64,000 nucleotides of DNA from Cymbomonas tetramitiformis (taxonomy: Eukaryota; Chlorophyta; Pyramimonadophyceae; Pyramimonadales; Pyramimonadaceae): the NCBI GenBank assembly GCA_001247695.2, contig LGRX02025952.1, positions 61,317 through 125,316 on the forward strand, read 5' to 3'. The notes under the pieces are model-generated. The model did no database searches. It was given only the letters and a program-made list of their open reading frames with translations, and was not told the DNA's origin. Made by a program: the position numbers and the translations under genes. This document shows, in pieces, positions 1 through 11,422 of this stretch. Position 1 is the first letter of the stretch. Every line of letters starts with the position of its first letter.

Positions 1-135
1 CACTATGAGCCACTGAACATAGTCTCACATCATAGCCTTTCACTGCAGAGCTGTGTGCTCTTGGGCCCTTGGCTGCTGGTTTTCAGCTTGGATGGCCGTG
101 TTGTGATAATGCTGACCAAAGCTCTCTTGTTTCAG
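1..135 (+). other. 3' part of a MAT intron
   Basis: No MAT-like coding sequence is present before 136. The stretch ends in a pyrimidine-rich run and AG at 134-135, directly followed by the codon for the V of [10 protein letters not shown], which fits a 3' splice site. Confidence 0.8.
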
Positions 136-1564
136 GTTGCGTGCGAAACCGCCACCAAGACCGGTATGGTCATGATTTTTGGCGAAATTACCACCAAGGC
201 TGTGGTTGACTATGAGGCAATTGTCCGCAAGGCGTGCGAGGAGATCGGATTCACCTCAGCTGACGTAATTCACTCACACTTTCGGTGTTATCACATTGTT
301 GTCGCAAGTTCTGAAAGTGTTGAGGAAGGTACCTCACAGGAGTGTTTGATAAGCTACGTGCAGTTTCCTCACCAAAATCCACTTTGTGTCGTTTGCACAG
401 GTCGGTCTCGATTGCAAGACTTGCAAGGTCCTCGTGAACATTGAAGAGCAGTCTCCTGATATCGGCCAAGGCGTGCACGGTATGGGCACTAAGAAGCCTG
501 AGGAAATCGGAGCCGGTGACCAGGGCCACATGTTTGGCTATGCCACTGACGAGACCGAAGAGTTGATGCCCCTGACACACGTGCTTGCCACCAAGATCGG
601 CTACAGGCTCACCGAGGTGCGACTGTGTGTAGACTCTCTGAACGATAGATTCTAGTCTTGTAAGTTGATTTCACTACGACGCTAGCGAGCGCTGGGTAGA
701 CGTAGAGTGCGTGAGTGTACTACTATTAACTGAGGATCAATTCTGCTATTGAGCAAAAAAGTCTAGCGAAGCTCTGGCTCCGTGCGTTTTACGGGGTTTC
801 GCGAACTGAGCATTATTCTGCTCACAGTATGCAAACACACTTATTTTGAGGTTTCGTCCTCTCAGGTGCGCAAGAACGGTACCTGCCCCTGGGTGCGTCC
901 TGACGGCAAGACCCAGGTGACCGTTGAATACAAGAACGAGGGTGGTGCCATGGTGCCCATCCGCGTGCACACTATCCTGATCTCCACTCAGCACGACGAG
1001 ACCGTTGACAATGACAAAATCGCAAAGGACCTCATGGAGGAGGTTGTGAGGAAGGTCGTTCCCGCAAAGTACTTGGATGACAAGACCATCTACCACTTCA
1101 ACCCCTCCGGCCGCTTCGTGATCGGTGGCCCCCACGGTGACGCTGGTCTTACCGGCCGTAAGATCATTATCGACACCTATGGCGGTTGGGGTGCCCACGG
1201 TGGCGGTGCTTTCTCCGGAAAGGACCCTACCAAGGTGGACCGCTCCGGAGCGTACATCGTGCGCCAGGCTGCCAAGTCTATCGTTGCTGCCAAGCTTGCC
1301 CGCCGTTGCATCGTCCAGGTGTCTTATGCTATCGGTGTTGCCGAGCCCCTGTCCGTGTTTGTGGACTCCTATGGCACTGGAAAGATTCCCGACAGGGAGA
1401 TTTTGGCGAAGGTGAAGGCGGCCTTCGACTTCCGTCCAGGAATGATTGGCATTAACCTCGACCTGAAGAGGGGAGGCAACAAGCGTTACCAAAAGACTGC
1501 CGCTTATGGCCACTTCGGCCGTGACGACCCTGACTTCACCTGGGAGAAGGTTCTCCCTTTGTAA
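136..1564 (+). CDS. MAT: S-adenosylmethionine synthetase (methionine adenosyltransferase), 5' exon outside window
   Basis: Makes S-adenosylmethionine from methionine and ATP in the cytosol. Three exons join in phase 0: 136-264 (43 codons), 401-616 (72 codons) and 866-1564 (232 codons plus TAA), with introns 265-400 and 617-865 of GT...AG type. Seen: [16 protein letters not shown], the family's methionine-binding signature; [19 protein letters not shown], the glycine-rich ATP/phosphate signature; and the conserved end [11 protein letters not shown]. The 347 residues present start at [10 protein letters not shown], so about 45 N-terminal residues, including the HPDK motif, lie in an exon left of the window. 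The sequence matches plant and algal MATs through most of its length. The frame is intact, so the gene looks functional. Host housekeeping gene, not part of the mobile DNA. The catalytic roles are family knowledge. Confidence 0.97.
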
Positions 1565-3500
1565 AATAGTACATAGCATAGTGAGACAAGCATAGAGGAA
1601 GAGAAGAGTAGGTCGGATTATTGAGACCTGCTTTCAGCTGCGGTTAGAAATAGGGAATTGGGTGGGATTAGTGATGGCTGAGGATTGCGGATACAGCATC
1701 TGTTGTGTTGCGAAGTTTGCTTTGGTAAATAGTTAAAATTTAAGAATTAATAGAGTTAATTATCACATGATTTGATATTTTTCATTCTGTTGAGTGGGCA
1801 CAACCTGTGATTTGACACCGGGACATTAGGTACGGCTCCGTCCAGTAACATACTTATACATATCCCGGCATCTCAACAGTAGCTTAACGAAAACGAGGCC
1901 AACGTATTCCTTCCGATTGCTACTACCCAGATTACACCCTGCATACTAGAAAAATCCATGTTATTGGCATAAGAACTGTGATAATCGATCAGACCAAGAA
2001 TCGGTTTGTACTACTAATGCCAGGTCAACCACTAGTGGCATCCAAATCGGGTGCCAACAATGAGGTACTAATAATGCCAGGTCAACCATCAAGACGTGTT
2101 GAAGACAACAATGAGGGCATACTGTTTTCAAGATGTATTGGTGTCTGCACAAATGTGGTATGCTTCCAACGAGCAGAGCGGACTAATGTGCCTTGGATGC
2201 AAGGAGACGTAGAGTATGGTGAGATCCACCCATTATGGAGCAGGGTACGTATGGCAAGTCAATGAACTTCCCCTGAAGTCAGGTTGTCAAGTTATTAAGA
2301 TTATCTTTTCCAAAAAAATCAATGGCATGCCTCGTCTACAAAAGGCGAAAAGTATTAAAATCATTTAGGGGAATAAGTGATATATTGTATAAGTTTAAGG
2401 TACATATTGGTCAAACTCACTTTCACTTAATTTACTTCAGTCGAGGTGCTAATTGGTTAAACTCGTATTATAAAATACACTGTTGCAGTTTTGGTTCGTA
2501 GAACTCCAAAGACTCTATTGGCGCTCTCTGTACCAGGGGGCACGATAGACTGGTGACTACCCCTACGAAAGGGGGGTCCGATTCAGATTACCGGCATATC
2601 TGGGGAAATAATGATAGGGAATCTGAGATCGTGGATGAAGAATGCAAAATCAGTAAATGTAATCGCTTTGGCAGAATCGTGAACGATAGTAGAATTATTA
2701 GGAACGATTATGACAGAATCAATGGTGTCGGTATGATACCGTGACAGATGACGATAGAGATGACATTTATGGCGGCACAGGTTGGGGGAAAACAGGGTTT
2801 CCTGTAACGAGAGAAACTAGCCGACCAGTCTGTGCGATATAGTGATGAAACACGAGTTCCTCGAGAGCTTGGTTACAGAATAAAAACATTTTCGTAACAC
2901 GGGCTGTATTGAATAATCACCGGTTGTGATATATATCGATTCGTATCCGATTACTTTGAAACTTGGTATATACATTCGTATGCCTGTGACAAATTGGTAT
3001 CAGATGTGGCGAGTGCTGCCATAATCATTGCTGGACGCGCGGGATAACGGCACTCACTTTCTTTTGCAGGAGCGACTTCCATGCGACAGTATGATTCTGG
3101 GGGGAGATAATTCTCCCGTGGTTATTTTCCGTCTGTATATGCTAAACTTTCATGAATAAACATATTTCTACGACTACGAATCTGGTTTGAGATCATATGA
3201 CGTCGGGAGACGTCCGGCGCTATTTTTCACCGAGTCAACGTTTAAACATGTCTGTTCATCGGTTTTGAAAATATGCTCCGATCGTCCATTCGACCTTGCA
3301 ACGTTGTTTATTTGTACTAGTTGAACGTGAATATTGACGGAAACATTCAGAGATGCAGCACAACGTTCAAAACTTCACGGACAACGTAACGACAGGCTCT
3401 TAACACTCAGGGCCATAGCACGTCGTGTGTCCTTGACGTCCTAACGTCGAATATAACGGATTCTGAGACCAGAGTACCATTCCATAATATTATTGAGACG
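1565..3500. other. Intergenic, no gene recognised
   Basis: Downstream of MAT. Open frames are short and without recognisable motifs. Two imperfect copies of a phrase containing ATGCCAGGTCAACCA lie at about 2018 and 2075, and near-copies of ATTGGTCAAACTC lie at about 2408 and 2454. 2580-2750 has a run of similar AGAATCnnGAACGAT-like words. I see no promoter or RNA gene that I could defend. Confidence 0.5.
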
Positions 3501-3525
3501 GTCCGAAGGCAGAAAATAGCGACGT

Positions 3526-4453
3526 GTGTGGCGGAACAAAACCCATCCTGCACGGGTCGGGCTCGTTCGTAGTAGTAACGACAGCCGTATTTTCAGTGGT
3601 CAGTGTACGACACGTGATATACACAGCACGGTGAGGTATGAGCGGAACAAATATTACCACATATGGGACGTATACTGGCCCATATATGATTCCTTCTCAT
3701 CGTCAGGACACCGAAAGCTCAGGTCTCGGTGCGCCCTCAGGGGCGAAAAATGCGCAACACGTACAGCAGTATATCAGTGCTGCCGTGGGTCCCTCGGGGA
3801 CGTAAACTGGAGTATACCCTCCCAACCAGTACTATCAACATGGTATGCCAATGGGTATGACAGTCCCATACAGTATATATACGTGCAGGGAGGCCTGGAC
3901 AATACCAAAACTCTCCTGCAGCTGCTGGCACACCAGGGTATGTACCTCAGTCAGCAGCAGCACCATACACACACGTGCAGGGTGTGCAATACCATCACCC
4001 TCAAGCTTCGACTGCCGTGACAGGAGCACCGGAGACTTATACCGGTCTGCAGTACACACCCCAAGTAGCAGCAGCCCAGTATTCACACCCGGCAGCACGG
4101 CTTACTCTCCAATGTATGGAATGGCACACACATCAGCAGCGTATTCATTCCATACAGCACAGACTGGAGTATATCAAGGGGCACCACTGCAGGGGCACCA
4201 ACAGGCAGCAGACCACTCAGAGAAGCAACTTCAGTTCGTCACCCCAACTGCTGCGCCAATGAGTATGGTAGCACCGTTACCTCTGCATACCTGGACGGGG
4301 CATTACCCCTTCAGGAACGTGCAGTACCCTACTCCATACCAGCAGGCAGCAATACATCCGGGACTTGGGGGGTTATTACGATGGGAAAATACAGGGTCAG
4401 ATCGTCACGTTAGGATTTATACAATTCTCAATAAATTTTCTCTACGAGTATAA
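3526..4453 (+). pseudogene. Decayed Tyr/Gln/Pro/Ala-rich coding region, possible Gag N-terminal part
   Basis: Reading + strand frames in turn gives a low-complexity protein with words such as GTYTGPYMIPSHRQD, VQGVQYHHPQASTAV and AYSPMYGMAHTSAAYSF. The frame changes several times and stops interrupt it, so it is not translatable as it stands. Composition and position, upstream and in the same orientation as the gypsy-like gag at 6.2 kb, suggest the N-terminal part of that or a related retroelement. No domain is recognised, and an unrelated low-complexity host protein is possible. Confidence 0.35.
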
Positions 4454-4479
4454 TTCCCGTGTGTAATCACGCTTTCTAG

Positions 4480-5375
4480 TGGAGACCCTGTATTTTCGAA
4501 ACACTTGACCGCGCTTCAAGTAAGCGGTGAAATAACCCCTTTGGGGCATTTTTTACCAGCGGCCTCTACGGTAAGTACCTTTTTACAAGATATATCATTT
4601 CTTTGAACACCTCTCTCCTCGTTTCGCCTTTCCTCCAGCGGCCATCTTAGGACATACCCTTCGCGTCCTAACATGAAGGAAGCAAGATGTTGCGCGGTGG
4701 AAACCTTTAAGTAGCCTTGCAAATCGCATGTTCGCAGCTTACCTCCCTTAATCTCGTCTTGTTTTTTCACAGTATGTAAGCTTGATTTCCTCAGGCCCGA
4801 GATATAACGTTCGCGCAAAACACCTCTCCGGTCCTTCTCGCAAAAGACCTCTCCGTCCAATAGACCTCGCCAACCACGGTATTTTTCAATGACATTACAG
4901 CAAACAATTTAGACTTTACGTACTCAGGGGCTGAACTTACGCTTAACTTATGCTGAACTGACGCTCAACTTACGATGACCTTACGATGAAAAATTAAGGG
5001 GCTGAAGTTTTCCGCATGCGCGCTTGCTTCACCTACGTACACTCTCGCATGTATTTTTATTACGTTCAACACATTTTCCCTTCTTAATCTAGCTGTCTTA
5101 AGTCCCTCGTTCCTTTACCGCACAGGATCTTTCTTGCGCAAGAAGAATCTTCTCCTAGCACGCCTTCGCTCCCTTCTTCTTCTGGGAGGAACGCAAACGA
5201 AGGGTGCGTTCGTGCGTTATCCAATCATTCTTTTCGGTCGTTACGCAATGTGCCTTAAAACATTAGCGCTTTTACTAGGTGTTTCCAACTCGATTACAGT
5301 ACTCGCCTTCGCAGAAAATACAGGGGCTGAACCCTAAAATACTGGGGCTGTACTTTTATACAGCCGCTGTATTTC
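4480..5375. repeat. Region bounded by iterated GGGGCTGAA / AAAATACAGGG words
   Basis: GGGGCTGAA occurs at about 4927, 4997 and 5322, with GGGGCTGTA at about 5346. AAAATACAGGG occurs near 5316, and its reverse complement CCCTGTATTTT near 4487. Between them, 4928-4990 iterates ACTTACGCT-like words. The pattern resembles the motif-iterated ends of the inverted-repeat elements elsewhere in the window, but the two ends could not be paired cleanly. No protein is recognised inside. Confidence 0.35.
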
Positions 5376-5399
5376 CTCATGCCCTTCTAATGTATGAAT

Positions 5400-5600
5400 T
5401 ATCACCACGGACTTGAGGGTGCTGGATATACACACGTCATTGTGGACCAGTTCCTTTTCTTTCAGCGAGGCGGCCACTGAGGCAGCCGACGTTGACCACC
5501 GTGCACTTCAGCGAGGCATGCTCTATGGCAGCCGACGCTTATCATCACGGACTTCAGGGTGCTGGATATACACACATCATTGTGGACCAGATCCTGCTCC
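5400..5600 (+). repeat. Direct repeat, two units 140 bp apart
   Basis: A block of about 50 bp beginning ATCACCACGGACTT at 5401 recurs with few changes at 5541. Read on the + strand it encodes a YHHG...GYTHxxVDQ phrase twice. Function unknown. Confidence 0.7.
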
Positions 5601-6059
5601 CTCCAAGGTCCAGAGTAGCACATCTAGACGTCGGTGGCGTGAGTCGCCATGGTTGGGGGGCGGTGGAGAGTCCGGCGGTGGATGATCAGGATCGGTTGAT
5701 TCAGACGGGGAAGGCGATGAACCAGTAGCCGGCAGATCAACCGGCGCCGGCGGATATGGATGAAACGGTGCCGGAGCCGGTTGAGCCGGTGCCGGATCTG
5801 GCTGAGCCGGTGCCGGAGCTGGGCCGGCTGACGGTGCCGGCATCGGGCCGGATCCTGCTGCCGGCGCCGGCGCGCCTGGTAATAAGCCCGCCCATCTGAA
5901 GGCATGCTGATACGGCGTCAGAGGTGGCGCGATCGCTGCGAGGTTGCCAGAGACCAGATGAGGATAGTGTTGAAGCACGTGCTGATGTAAATTCTGCATG
6001 TACTCTGAGACTTCCTGCATCATCTGAGTCCGCACGAGGTCCTGATGCGGATGGTTCAT
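5577..6059 (-). CDS. Proline/alanine-rich protein of unknown function, 160 aa
   Basis: Open frame on the - strand starting at ATG 6059. The first ~55 residues look alpha-helical (HQDLVRTQMMQEVSEYMQNL). The rest is Pro/Ala-rich with PAPA-type repeats and ends in a Pro/Ser/Asp-rich tail. Upstream in frame a TGA is reached near 6160. It is antisense to the retroelement at 6.2-9.9 kb, while the + strand here is full of stops, so the - strand is the better coding candidate. It could be the Gag N-terminus of another retroelement, or a chance frame in GC-rich DNA. Confidence 0.3.
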   Translation of the reverse strand: MNHPHQDLVRTQMMQEVSEYMQNLHQHVLQHYPHLVSGNLAAIAPPLTPYQHAFRWAGLLPGAPAPAAGSGPMPAPSAGPAPAPAQPDPAPAQPAPAPFHPYPPAPVDLPATGSSPSPSESTDPDHPPPDSPPPPNHGDSRHRRLDVLLWTLEGAGSGPQ

Positions 6060-6229
6060 CCCTGGGATCGAGGCAGCTGAGGGCGTTCTGACTGAGGCAA
6101 GGTCAGTGATATGTTCCCTGCGCTGATCTGCCAGTCGCTGCTGGTGCTGCTCTCATCGCTGATGGTGTCTTTCCCGGCGAGAAGGCTGATTCACGGAGTA
6201 TTAGCTCTGTGACAAGTTTCTGACTGGGA

Positions 6230-7560
6230 TTTGACTGAGGACATCGGCTTGAGAGGGTGGTTCAGAGACTGGGGGAGAAGGCGGTTGATAGGCGGCGAGA
6301 CCGATGGAACGCCTGCAAACAAGATGAGAAGAACTGACTCATCTCACTGCACTGACTGGCTACGCATCGAGATGACCTCCAAGTTGCACAGAAGCGCGAG
6401 GAGACCGCGGACGTCTACCACTCTCGGTTGACTAAGCGATACAAGGCCATTAAGTTCCTGGCCAAGGTGGTGAACGGTTGCGTGGAGGTTACCGTGAGGG
6501 AGTTCGCGTACATCTTCTGAAGGGGTCTGCACTACTCGACCAAGGTGGGCGAAGAGCTGCAGATGATCAAGTTGGACCTCGCCGACCCGGACGTGTGGGA
6601 GGAGAAGGCAAGGGCGGAGGCGTCTCCTAGAGAAGTCACGCAGGCGATCCTGAAGGTGTTGGAGATCGCCACTGCCATCGAGTCGAGGAAGAAGGAGAAG
6701 GCCCATTCCAGTAAAGGTGCTGAACGAACTGGACGATGGACCTCTCCTTCCTCATGTCCCTCACCTTCTAGGCCCTTCTTCCGAAGTCGTTCACGAGATT
6801 CACCTCACTTAATGGCCGTGACTGAAGCCGAACTTGCAGCAGCGCCAACCGCATTCCGACCAGCGTCACCAGCCTCGACATCTGAGCAGAGATGACTGCA
6901 TAAATGCTATCTATGCATGTCAGCGCATAGAACATCTGGTGCGCGACTGTACGGACGCGGCAAAGCTGGCAGCCTGGAGACAGAACGCTCCTCCTAGGCT
7001 GGCTCGGAATCGAGATCAAGTGGCGGCCTTGTTCGGGGCTCTATACAACAATGAGGACCCCAGCTATATCCCCTTCGAGGTGAGGTCGGAAGTTGAGAGC
7101 CTGGCCGAGGTGGACGGACAATCATGCCGTGGAGGTTTTGGCGGCATTGGCGGGATGCTCTGAGCAGCTGGCTGCAATCGGGCCGGAGCTGTGCAACTCC
7201 GAGGAGCCTCCTGTTCCGGACGAGGAGGGGTGATGAACCATCCCACACGGAGGCGGATATTTCGCCTCTGACTCTCAGTGGTACGAGAGTTACGCCTGAA
7301 GAAGGCGATCCTCGGCCTCAGCACTTCGCGGTGTTGGGCACCTGGATGTACAGTAATGTGTACGAAGCTACGAACCTCTTTTGGCGGACCAGTCGCAGCG
7401 TTTATCTGCGTGGCAATGGAGAAGAGGAGATCAACCTCGGTGGAGGTATTGATGCAGCGGTTTCGAAAGCAACTGCGACAGAAGGTATCTGCTGCGTATA
7501 TTCAGAAGGGCCTGGACAAGAACCTCATGAATGAGCGGTAGCAAAGTGATACTCCTAAGA
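6230..7560 (+). pseudogene. Ty3/gypsy-like Gag (capsid and nucleocapsid) remnant
   Basis: Capsid-like sequence is read through frame changes: EETADVYHSRLTKRYKAIKF and EVTVREFAYIF, then a TGA, then LHYSTKVGEELQMIKLDLAD. This has the helical character and spacing of retrotransposon Gag domains. At about 6893-6950 a nucleocapsid zinc knuckle can be read across a 1-nt frame slip: a CYLC in one frame, then QRIEHLVRDC in the next, which gives CX2CX4HX4C. A Glu-rich tail follows near 7140-7235 in yet another frame. There are several frameshifts and stops, so it is a dead copy. It continues into the protease and RT remnants on the same strand. Confidence 0.6.
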
Positions 7561-7569
7561 GATTTCTAA

Positions 7570-9170
7570 ACCGCAGGAGATGGTGAAGACTCTGGCTGAT
7601 CTGCCTCTGGCTCATCACGCAGCGGGTGGCACTGTACCGGTTCTCACATGGAAGTCGATGATCATACCCCACGTTGCCAATAAACTTCAACGAGACTTGA
7701 TTGACTTCAGTGAGATACATCGCCGCCAGAACTTAAATGCTCTGGATTGGTCTGGATTTGGCGGTGCCTCTAGCTTTTGATGTACGCTTGGGAAGAGTTG
7801 TCTCTGGAAGAGCAACTATATATGCTACGTTTGTATCAGGAGACCTCAACTCCGAGAGGCAGCATATAGTGGCAGTTGGAGGGGTGGAAGCGTGTGGGGA
7901 AGAGATATGCGCCCATCTCCGTGCGCGATAATTCTGGAACTCTTCTGGTACTAGAATATTTGCGGTATCCACTGGCGCGCCCATGAGCGGCGATATCTGA
8001 GACGGGCAGGATACCTGGATCTGGGGGGGGACATTCCTGGAATTCCTGATACGTGGTGCAGTTTATATCGAGTACGCCGATTTCGAGAGATGCAGCAGGA
8101 GGCAGACCCAGCCGCAATCTATCAAGAAATGTTCGTAGAGGATATGCCTGAGGTGCCGATTAATTCAGGTGATCCTCCACCTGAAGGCGACGATCCTGGA
8201 AGACCGGTAGGTGCTGCAACCTCTCCATTGTCGGCACCGGAGGTTTCAGAATCTCCGATTAACACGCATGTATCAGCGGATGAACAGATACCCACTCCAG
8301 ATAACGACCTAAAATTCACGCAGCAAATGGTGGCAGCGGAAGATCAGGACTTGAAATCGGGTGTGGACCACAGTGACGCTGCAGCAATTACACATGTGCC
8401 ATCTTCAACCACAATGGACGCGCAACTGTACATGCTGGATAGTCACCCTCTGGATGATGATCATGTTGGAGACAGTCACCCATTGGATTATGATGACCTT
8501 GAAGGGAGCTACCCATTGAATGATGATGAGGAAGATGGTGGCGCCTCACTTAAATGCGAGCGTGTGTGCAGCGATGGTAGTGTACGCTGGGGATCCACTG
8601 AATACTTAGCGACTGCGCAAGATCAAGACGGACCCCTGCTTCTGGCATTCTTTGCGTACTTGAAGGGACATCGTGTCAAGGTGCTGGTGGATTCTGGATG
8701 GAGCTTCAGACATAATCTTATCTGAAAACTGCGCCAGACGCTGTAAGCTGACAACGTGAAGTGGACCAGCCATGCGTGTAACTCTGGCGGATGGCTCAGT
8801 CAAGACGACTGGTAACGTGACATATTCCAAGTTCACCGCCAGGACCACGACAGGGACCTATACCGAGCAATCTATGGCTATGCGTGTACTAGTTTGTACT
8901 ACCCCTAGGCATCGCGGTGGATATGGTGTTGGGAGGGAAGTGGCTACGCAGCTTATCTCCCATTACACTGGACTATAATGGTTATGATTCAGTGTCCTTT
9001 TCTAACAGAAGGAAGGGAGGCGGTACAGAGAGGGTTACCATCTCCGGGTGTAATCCTGGAGTCAATTAATGCTGCCCCTGGAGGAAGGAAGGGGAAGCGG
9101 CGCGGAGATGTGGAATGTGCGGGACCGATTGACGAGGTGTTTCTCAATGCGGTGCAGCCGAAGAAACATT
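7570..9170 (+). pseudogene. Ty3/gypsy-like aspartic protease (retropepsin) remnant
   Basis: 8090-8725 encodes an acidic linker followed by LLLAFFAYLKGHRVKVLVDSG, i.e. hydrophobic-hydrophobic-V-D-S-G, the retropepsin active-site motif with DSG in place of DTG. After a frame slip near 8690-8730 the protease fold continues: MRVTLADGSVKTTGNVTY, then a flap-like region, and at about 8940 another slip before SPITLDYNG, a phrase typical of the end of gypsy proteases. The frame then runs to a stop at 9172. Processing of Gag-Pol is the family role; this copy is broken. 7570-8090 is linker sequence with no domain recognised. Confidence 0.65.
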
Positions 9171-9172
9171 GA

Positions 9173-9907
9173 GTGGCCGCGGAAACGCGAAGACTCGCGG
9201 GAGATGCTTCTTCAATGTCTGCGTGGTTGATGATGGCTGCAAGGACCACCACTGGAGAGCCAGCCTTCAAGGCGGAAGCTGAGGATTTGCCCCATGAGAC
9301 GGAGGACACCCCGAAGGAGAAGGTGGGTACTGATACCCCAACCGACACTAACGACAACCAGAATGATGCTCCTGTGTCGCAGCAGGACACGCAAAATGCG
9401 GATGCCACTACAACGTGGAAGAAGAAGTTCAAGGACCTCTTCGATGAGTTCGAGCAGGAACTGCGGGACTCTTTACCTTTTGGATTGGAGAACCTTCGGC
9501 ACGCCGATGAGCATCAGGCGAAGATTAATCTCAAGCCGGATAGAGAAGGAGGACCTCCTCGTAGAAGACCTTACAAGATGTCGGTGGAGGAGTTGCGCCA
9601 ACTACGAGAATGTATTGAACAACTGGTAGAGAAAGAATATATACGACCATCCTCGAGTTCGTATGCGGCTCCTTGTCTAATGGTACCCAAACCAGGACAG
9701 CCACAATCATGTCCTTAGACTGGTCTGTGATTTCAGGCAACTGAATTCACAAACAGTCTGAGATCGGTACCCTCTACCTGATATTCAAATGATGTTTGAC
9801 GAGATGCAGGGAGCTACTCATTTCTCCACCTTTTACGCAGTAGATGGGTTCTGGCAAGTACCCATGGCACCTGAGGACGTGGAGAATACAGCATTCACTA
9901 CTCAGAT
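9173..9907 (+). pseudogene. Ty3/gypsy-like reverse transcriptase, N-terminal half
   Basis: The linker leads into an Arg/Pro-rich phrase followed by YKMSVEELRQLRECIEQL, IRPSSSSYAAPCLMVPKPG, and, after a frame slip near 9710, LRLVCDFRQLNSQT, DRYPLPDIQMMFDEM and GFWQVPMAPEDVENTAF. These are the fingers and palm motifs of gypsy RTs in the right order. The reading frame is cut at 9907 by the hAT-like insertion and resumes at 11970, so this and the next RT entry were one gene. An in-frame TGA after LNSQTV shows it was already degenerate. Confidence 0.85.
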
Positions 9908-10205
9908 CAGGGCATATATCTGACCGTGGCGGAACACACTATTCGATGAAAATGACATTATCATATGTCATTTTTGGATTTATATATATTTCATAAAAAT
10001 CAGGGTTTAGTGATATTTATGCGCGAAATAGGGATACATAAAGGCAACACGGTAGAAAAGTGCAGTATGCGTACAATGAAAACACCGAAATATGCATACA
10101 CGTATCATTCTTTATTCAAATGTTTACGAGTAGAGTACTTTTCACCCTATACCGTCGAGGCATGACTGATACTATCAGTCAGGGCGGTCGACAAATCCTA
10201 CTATT

Positions 10206-10535
10206 TTATTCATCATTCGCATCTGCCTCATCTTCTTCTAACTCTTCTTCCTCAGATTCGGCAGTGACTGCTTCCTTCCCCTTCGCCGTCGGTTCGCTCT
10301 TCGTTTTGGGCTTCAACTCGGCATGCTGATCGGGCTCGGCGTGGAAATTGATCAGCCGTTGCTGCGCAGAGCTGAACATGTACTGGTCGTGGTCGAAGCC
10401 GATCGCGTTCATACCACACCTCATGGCGGCCATGGACGTCGAGCCGACGCCGCAGCAAGCGTCGAGAATCCAGTTGAGTGGATGGCCGTTCTCATCCGTC
10501 TTGCCCGGATTGTCACCGAGCATGTGGCACTGGAT
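10206..10535 (-). pseudogene. DNA amino-methyltransferase, C-terminal part only
   Basis: The frame ends at 10206 and reads, from its break, QCHMLGDNPGK, HPLNWILDACCGVGSTSMAA (motif I), NAIGFDHDQYMFSSAQQRL (motif II region) and a Glu-rich tail. It matches the gene at 53404-54399 at nearly every residue until about 10535, where similarity stops abruptly. The N-terminal half with the catalytic motif is missing, so it cannot be an active enzyme. Downstream DNA to about 10063 is also shared with the other copy, including a polyadenylation-type AATAAA (complement at 10111-10116). Confidence 0.8.
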
Positions 10536-10562
10536 CTTTAGCTTAAGCATACCTTACAGGCG

Positions 10563-11422
10563 TTGAAGGACATTTTGGGCACAAAGCTCACGGAGGTGCA
10601 CGAAAAGCTTTGGCGCGAGGATGTCATCGAGAAACAGCGCCACCTAACTGCTGGTGGAGAATGTCAAGCGCCCGCGATACCCTTCCAGCATCCCGAGAAA
10701 ATCGCCATCGAACGCAATGCCACCTTGGTTCGACTGATAGAGGCGCCCGCGTTGGCGATAGAAGCTGCCGGGGCTGCCGCCGTCCCCGCTATACCGGTGC
10801 GCATCCAACGCCGAATTGATCGAGCGCCGATAGAAGTGTACAACGGTAAACGGAAACACCAAGGTCGAGCCCAAAAGCGAGCAGAGCAGTACGTGGACAA
10901 CGCCCAGTGGGAGGTCACCTACGGCCAGATGACAGTCGGCAGCTTTGCAGTGGCTCTCGCGGTGGAATCTGAAAACGACAAGTTCGCTTTCCGCGTACAA
11001 CTGAAGCGAAGCGAATGGTCGGATCCGTTGTACTTGGTGAAGGTGGAGGCGCGCTATCCGTCAACTCAACAGCTGCTATATCGCTATTTCCAACCCAAAA
11101 GCACACCGACACCAAGAAGAAGCACCTCGGCAAGCAGCTTGCGAGTCACCCAGGAGCTTTCGCAGCGCCACCGGGGCACCGACCGTCTACCGAGACTTTC
11201 GATAAGAATGAAATAGTGCTGGCATGGAATGTGGATGCGAATGACCCCGAACGGAGTATACCGAACGAGCAATACGCGCAGATAGTCGTCGCTTTGCTTG
11301 CACAACAATCCAAACGCACGCGCAAGGACCTAGGTGACTTGAATGAATCGGATGATTCCGATGAAGACGAAGCTTTTGATAATTGCGTAGCGGTAGCGGT
11401 AGCACCTGAAGTGGACGCGTAA
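10563..11422 (+). pseudogene. Unrecognised gene inside the hAT-like element, frame broken
   Basis: First frame 10563-about 11070 reads KDILGTKLTEVHEKLWRED, an Ala/Pro-rich linker, then VTYGQMTVGSFAVALAVES and KRSEWSDPLYLVKVEARY. A coding-like continuation is in another frame from about 11080 to the stop at 11422: KHTDTKKKHLGKQLASHP, FDKNEIVLAWNVDANDPERS and an acidic tail. A frameshift between 11040 and 11090, or an unseen splice, separates them. The middle part has the beta-rich look of small chromatin-type domains (BAH/Tudor-like), but this is only an impression. The 5' end abuts the truncated methyltransferase and may be deleted too. Transposase, accessory or captured host gene are all possible. 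Confidence 0.4.

Noticed and set aside
746..1579. 277-codon open frame on the - strand opposite MAT
   Set aside because: It is the antisense shadow of the conserved third MAT exon; the + strand has all family motifs.
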